Positions 3,944 to 7,111 of a stretch of 7,111 nt of DNA are shown here, piece by piece (the stretch's first letter is position 1; the number at the start of each line of letters is the position of its first letter). The stretch lies in NCBI GenBank assembly GCA_035558955.1, contig DATMBX010000187.1, positions 1 through 7,111 on the forward strand, given 5' to 3'. The DNA comes from DASVDE01 sp035558955. Its GTDB lineage: Bacteria > Actinomycetota > Thermoleophilia > Solirubrobacterales > 70-9. The notes below the pieces were generated by a model, which saw nothing but the letters and a program-made list of their open reading frames with translations, ran no database searches and was not told where the DNA came from. A program made the translations under genes and the position numbers.

Positions 3944-6523
3944 ATGGCCAACACCAGCGCAGTTGCCGCGTCGGCGGCAGTTCCCTCAAGCGACGACATC
4001 GATCGCGCGGCGAAGTTTGCCCGCGAGCCCTTCCTGCTAGACGGCGAGGGACCGGAGGCGCTTGCCCCGGGGACGGCGCGGCGCCGGGCGCTGGACGCGG
4101 CGCTGGCCGAGATCGACGGTGGGGCGAAGGAGCCGTCGATCGAGTGGCGGCGCGCCTTCTCCCTGCTGCTGGGGCTGGAGCGGCTGCTGGCCGAGGGGTC
4201 GCCGAGGCTGCGCGACGGGGCGGAGTTGAATCCGCACCAGGTGGACGCGCTTTCCGGGACGCTGACCGAGTTGATGGCCGAGCAGCAGGTGGCGGCCGAC
4301 GACGACCGCCGCAACGGCGAGGCGGCTGTGGCCGAAGCGGCGGCGGCCGAAGCGGCGGCGGCGGAGTCAGTCGAGGAGGCCGACCCGGCGGAGGATGACG
4401 AGGAGCCACTGGAGCCCGAGGAGCTTGCCCCCGACGAGGAGCCCCAGGACTGGGAGGAAGAGCCGGCCGAGGACGAGGAGGCGCCGATCGCCGAGGCGCC
4501 CGAAGATCCCGGCGCCGAGCGCCGCTTCTGGTTCGAGCACGCGACCGGCGCCGGCAAGACCGTGGCCGCGGTCGGCTTCATCGACGCGTCGCGCACCGGC
4601 GGCGTCCTCATCCTCACCCACCGCCGCAACCTGGTCGACCAGTTCATCGGCGAGATCTCCGAGCGCGGCTACAAGGAGCGGCTGCGACCGCCGCTGCTCG
4701 ACGGCCGCGACGACCCCGATGGGCCGGTGACGGTCGAGACCTACCAGTGGTTCGTCCGCAACCACAAGAGAGTCTCCGACGCCTACTCGATCGTGATCTG
4801 CGACGAGGCGCACACCGCGCTGGGTGAGAAGACGAGCGCCTGCATCCGCGAGTGGACCGGCCCCGTCTACATCGGCATGACCGCGACGGGCGCGCTGATC
4901 GCTCGTCACGTCGCCGACCTCTTCCCGACCCAGACCTCGCGCTTCGACCTCGCCCAGGCGGCGCGGCGCGGGGTGATCGCGCCGCTGCGCTGCCTGCGCA
5001 TCCCGCCCGGCCCGGGGGTGCGGACGATCGCCAGAGTGCCGCTGCGCAAAGGCGAGGTCGACCAGGACTTCGATCAGGAGGAGCTGGCCGCGCTGCTGGA
5101 CCAGGAGCCGTTCAACGTGGCGATCGCCGATCTTTACAAGACGCGCTTCCGCAGAGTCCCCGGCGTTCTCTACACGGCGGGCGTCCAGCACGCGAAGAAC
5201 GTCGCCAGAGCGTTCAAAGACACCGGGATCGTGGCGCGAGCGGTCTCCGGCGAGACGCCGAAGCGCGAGCTGGCAGAGATCCTGGCGGCGTTCGAGCGGG
5301 GCGAGGTCGACGTGCTCTGCAACGCGATGCTGCTGGCGGAGGGGTGGAACTCGCCGCGGGCGACGATCTGCATGCACCTGGCGCCGACCGCGTCGCGGCG
5401 GATCTACCAGCAGCGGGTTGGCCGGGTGACGCGCCGCGCGCCGGGCAAGGAGGCGGGCCTGGTGATCGACTTCGTCCATCCCGCGACGACCCACGACGAG
5501 GCGATCGTCACCCTGCACAGCCTGCTCGACCGCGACGTCTACCGCGGCGGCGCGATCGTGGTGGGGCCGGTGCGGCGCGGGCGCGGGCGCAAGGTGCGCG
5601 TGGAGCGCCGCGTCGTCCCCGTGTCCGACGACGAGCCGCGGCGGATGCAGGTGCTGGAGCGGGAGCTGTGGCGGATCGCGGTCGAGAACCTCGATTACCC
5701 CGAGCAGCACGCTTGGGCAGCGCTGGCCGGCGCGCGGGTCAACCCGCAGGGCTGGCGCCGGGCGCGGGCGATGCTGCAGAACGACCAGACCAAGGAGCTG
5801 CGCAGACGTTTCCTGCTGACCTGTGTGCAGCGCAACCGCAATGCCCAGCTGCGGTTGAAAGCGCTGTCGGAGATCGCCGACCTGGGCGATCCCGATGCCT
5901 TCGATGACGCGATCGACATCGTCGGGACCTGGAGCCGCGAGGACAAGCGGGCGGGGACCAAGACGCTGCTGCAAGCGCTGGTCGACAAGCGGATCGGCCG
6001 CCGCGACCAGGCGCAGGCGTGGGTCTGGCGGCTCGCCTCCTATACCCGCGAGTTGCACGAGGAGTACGCGGTGCAGCGCTGGCCGGAGACGAAGCGCTTG
6101 CTCGGCCTTCTGGTCAACTCCTCCGGGCGGGCGCATGGGCGCAACGCGCGGCGCCTGGTCCATGCGTCCCGAAGACAGGATCGGCGGCTGGCGGTGGCGC
6201 TGCTCGCCGCCGCGGTCGCTCACACGCCCGAGGGCGAGGAGGTGTTGCGCGGCGCGCGGATGCGGATGGCGCGGAAACCGTCGGCGATCGCCCGCGAGCT
6301 GCTGCGCAACTTCCCCAAGGGCGGCAAACGGAGGCGGAAGCGCAGAAGGCCGAGACAGGGTGCGGTTCCGCATGGAGCGGAGGTCGAGAAAAACGGAGCA
6401 GCAGGTAAGGAAGAGAACTCCTCAGGCGCTGAGGTGGACCTCGCCAGCGTTGAGAGTGACGGTGCCGCCGGAGGTGGCGACGACGAGGTTGCCGCGACCG
6501 TCGATGCCCCCGGCGACTCCTGA
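3944..6523 (+). CDS. DEAH-box superfamily 2 helicase with acidic insertion and novel C-terminal region, 859 aa
   Basis: ATP-dependent nucleic-acid translocase or helicase of the ResIII-like SF2 type. Motifs in order: Q-like LNPHQ (95-99), Walker A ATGAGKT (200-206), VLILTHRR (221-228, motif Ia region), DEAH (287-290), TAT (313-315, motif III), VLYTAGVQHAKNVARAF opening RecA domain 2, LAEGWN (464-469, motif V) and QQRVGRVTRR (489-498, motif VI), with all key residues present. Two features are odd. About 78 acidic Ala/Glu/Asp/Pro-rich residues (112-189) separate the Q-like motif from Walker A, where about 25 residues in total is usual. After about 560 there is no nuclease or known domain I recognise, but a helical region, a basic cluster KGGKRRRKRRRPR (792-804) and a low-complexity tail. 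The last 33 codons overlap birA. ATG at 3944 has AAGGG 4 nt upstream. It is transcribed alone. The substrate is unknown; DNA repair, restriction-like defence or RNA roles are all possible. Confidence 0.9.
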   Translation: MANTSAVAASAAVPSSDDIDRAAKFAREPFLLDGEGPEALAPGTARRRALDAALAEIDGGAKEPSIEWRRAFSLLLGLERLLAEGSPRLRDGAELNPHQVDALSGTLTELMAEQQVAADDDRRNGEAAVAEAAAAEAAAAESVEEADPAEDDEEPLEPEELAPDEEPQDWEEEPAEDEEAPIAEAPEDPGAERRFWFEHATGAGKTVAAVGFIDASRTGGVLILTHRRNLVDQFIGEISERGYKERLRPPLLDGRDDPDGPVTVETYQWFVRNHKRVSDAYSIVICDEAHTALGEKTSACIREWTGPVYIGMTATGALIARHVADLFPTQTSRFDLAQAARRGVIAPLRCLRIPPGPGVRTIARVPLRKGEVDQDFDQEELAALLDQEPFNVAIADLYKTRFRRVPGVLYTAGVQHAKNVARAFKDTGIVARAVSGETPKRELAEILAAFERGEVDVLCNAMLLAEGWNSPRATICMHLAPTASRRIYQQRVGRVTRRAPGKEAGLVIDFVHPATTHDEAIVTLHSLLDRDVYRGGAIVVGPVRRGRGRKVRVERRVVPVSDDEPRRMQVLERELWRIAVENLDYPEQHAWAALAGARVNPQGWRRARAMLQNDQTKELRRRFLLTCVQRNRNAQLRLKALSEIADLGDPDAFDDAIDIVGTWSREDKRAGTKTLLQALVDKRIGRRDQAQAWVWRLASYTRELHEEYAVQRWPETKRLLGLLVNSSGRAHGRNARRLVHASRRQDRRLAVALLAAAVAHTPEGEEVLRGARMRMARKPSAIARELLRNFPKGGKRRRKRRRPRQGAVPHGAEVEKNGAAGKEENSSGAEVDLASVESDGAAGGGDDEVAATVDAPGDS
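4331..4360 (+). repeat. 15-bp tandem repeat, two perfect copies, inside the helicase insertion
   Basis: GCCGAAGCGGCGGCG occurs twice in direct succession (4331-4345 and 4346-4360), followed by GCGGAG, a partial third unit. Each copy encodes AEAAA (residues 130-139). In-frame repeat slippage probably built this part of the linker, and copy number may vary between strains. Confidence 0.9.
6422..6523. other. 102-bp convergent overlap of helicase and birA 3' ends
   Basis: Both genes code across this stretch. Codons are in exact register: each helicase codon is the reverse complement of one birA codon. The helicase TGA (6521-6523) is a TCA serine codon of birA in GGSGV. The birA TGA (6424-6422) is a TCA serine codon of the helicase. 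Each frame therefore ends at the first rare TCA of the other. No intrinsic terminator lies between the genes. Confidence 0.88.
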
Positions 6524-7111
6524 GCCGCCGTCCCAAGCGACCTCCCGGCCACGCAGCGCATTGCGCGCCTCCCAGGCAGCAAGGATCGCCTCATCCCCGG
6601 CATCTATCCAGCGCTCTAACGTCGCACTCAACACCGCGGTGCAACGCAAACGACATCTATTGCCTGTCGTTTGCGTTTCACCAGGGGTGGGGGCGAGGGA
6701 GGTGGCGCGGTTGCGGAGCTCGGGGGGGAGCTCTTCGGGCTCGATCGTGAGGTTGAGTCCGACGCCGATCACCGCCCAGTCGTCCTGGGGACGCGCCTCG
6801 ATCAGGATCCCGGCCAGCTTGCGGCCGTCGACCTGGACGTCGTTGGGCCACTTGACTTTGCACTCGATTCCCGGGGTCAGGGCTTCGGCGGTCTCGCAAA
6901 CGGCGAGTGCGGCGGCGAGGGGAAGCAGCGGACGGTCGCCGAGGGATCGCACAAGCAGCGAGTAGAGCAGCGCTCTGTCGCGCGGCGCGACCCACGTGCG
7001 CCCCTGCCTGCCCCGTCCCTCGGTCTGTTCGTCGGCGGTGACCACGGTGCCGTGCGGCGCCCCGGCTGCGGCCAGCTCCCTGGCGCGCGCGTTGGTGGAG
7101 TCAGTGACGCG
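6422..7111 (-). CDS. birA: Biotin--protein ligase, partial (5' end beyond the right edge), 229 codons visible
   Basis: Joins biotin to a lysine of biotin carboxyl carrier protein through biotinyl-AMP (acetyl-CoA carboxylase and related enzymes, cytosol). I read the frame through base 7111. It begins RVTDSTNARARELAAAGAPH, with TDSTN the conserved N-terminal motif. The biotin/ATP loop EQTEGRGRQGRTW is at visible residues 28-40. KWPNDV (87-92), GRKLAGILIE with the catalytic-site Lys98, and GVGLNL (116-121) follow. The C-terminal domain LRGREVAW to GEVHLSA ends at TGA 6424-6422. The start is outside the window, so the presence of an N-terminal DNA-binding domain cannot be judged; the GTG at 7045 is internal. 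Residues encoded around 6600-6680 include rare codons (TTA, ATA, AGA, TGT) and a perfect inverted repeat. The 3' end overlaps the helicase by 102 bp. Confidence 0.95.
   Translation of the reverse strand, partial: RVTDSTNARARELAAAGAPHGTVVTADEQTEGRGRQGRTWVAPRDRALLYSLLVRSLGDRPLLPLAAALAVCETAEALTPGIECKVKWPNDVQVDGRKLAGILIEARPQDDWAVIGVGLNLTIEPEELPPELRNRATSLAPTPGETQTTGNRCRLRCTAVLSATLERWIDAGDEAILAAWEARNALRGREVAWDGGSGVAGGIDGRGNLVVATSGGTVTLNAGEVHLSA
6643..6677. repeat. Perfect 13-bp inverted repeat within birA
   Basis: AACGCAAACGACA (6643-6655) and TGTCGTTTGCGTT (6665-6677) are exact inverted copies around a 9-nt spacer TCTATTGCC. It lies in a local low-GC patch: 42 of 80 bases from 6601 to 6680 are G or C, clearly below the flanks. 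In birA it encodes ETQTTGNRCRLR, after the conserved NRATSLAP stretch and before LERW, with no frameshift. It could be a small palindromic element, a terminator hairpin for the helicase transcript, or a protein-binding site. No U-tract follows on either strand. Confidence 0.85.

Noticed and set aside
3796..4647. 5' extension of the tlpA-like frame to 486 codons
   Set aside because: The extension is Ser/Arg/Ala-rich antisense of the helicase, and the lipoprotein signal begins properly only at the ATG at 3795.
4367..6373. A 668-codon open frame on the minus strand, antisense to the helicase
   Set aside because: It is in exact codon register with the helicase, where stops appear only opposite rare TTA, CTA or TCA codons. 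The protein is Arg/Pro/Ala/His-rich filler with no motif, and the helicase motifs on the plus strand are clear.
3944..6523. Helicase as part of a restriction or phage-defence island
   Set aside because: No methylase, nuclease, specificity subunit, integrase or other defence gene is visible; all neighbours are housekeeping genes. The idea cannot be supported from this window.

Overview
The window is GC-rich throughout, with codons ending mostly in G or C, TTG/GTG starts, and long spurious antisense reading frames. This fits a high-GC actinobacterium. The gene content and protein style would suit a deep-branching lineage such as Thermoleophilia, but that placement is an impression from codon and protein style only. 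No phage, transposase, integrase or CRISPR signal is visible. The gene set looks chromosomal, with one unusual helicase.

Left two thirds (1-3795, all minus strand, read from right to left): a lipoprotein thioredoxin-fold protein (TlpA/ResA-like), a short NfeD protein, a slipin (SPFH) membrane protein, a GalT-family nucleotidyltransferase, a tRNA-Arg(UCU) and the first 266 codons of an arginyl-tRNA synthetase that runs off the left edge. Spacing is 7 nt, then a 1-nt overlap, a 4-nt overlap, 36 nt and 27 nt, so the first four genes look like one operon. The tRNA and argS may be transcribed with it or from a promoter of their own. NfeD and slipin are classic partners in membrane quality control. 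The thioredoxin-fold lipoprotein acts outside the membrane. GalT looks like a coupled passenger. The tRNA-Arg/ArgRS pairing puts an enzyme next to one of its substrates.

Middle (3796-3943): a 148-bp divergent intergenic region. It holds an inverted repeat covering the tlpA start codon and a hairpin just upstream of the helicase ribosome binding site.

Right third (plus strand, 3944-6523): an 859-residue superfamily 2 DEAH helicase. An acidic Ala/Glu-rich insertion of about 78 residues separates its Q-like motif from Walker A. A helical C-terminal region of roughly 300 residues, of no family I recognise, follows the core, then a basic cluster and a low-complexity tail. The last 33 codons overlap, in exact antisense codon register, the end of a convergent biotin protein ligase gene (birA, 6422 to beyond 7111). 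Inside birA lies a perfect 13-bp inverted repeat in a local low-GC patch, the clearest piece of unexplained structure here. Apart from the divergent region and short gaps, the window is fully coding.
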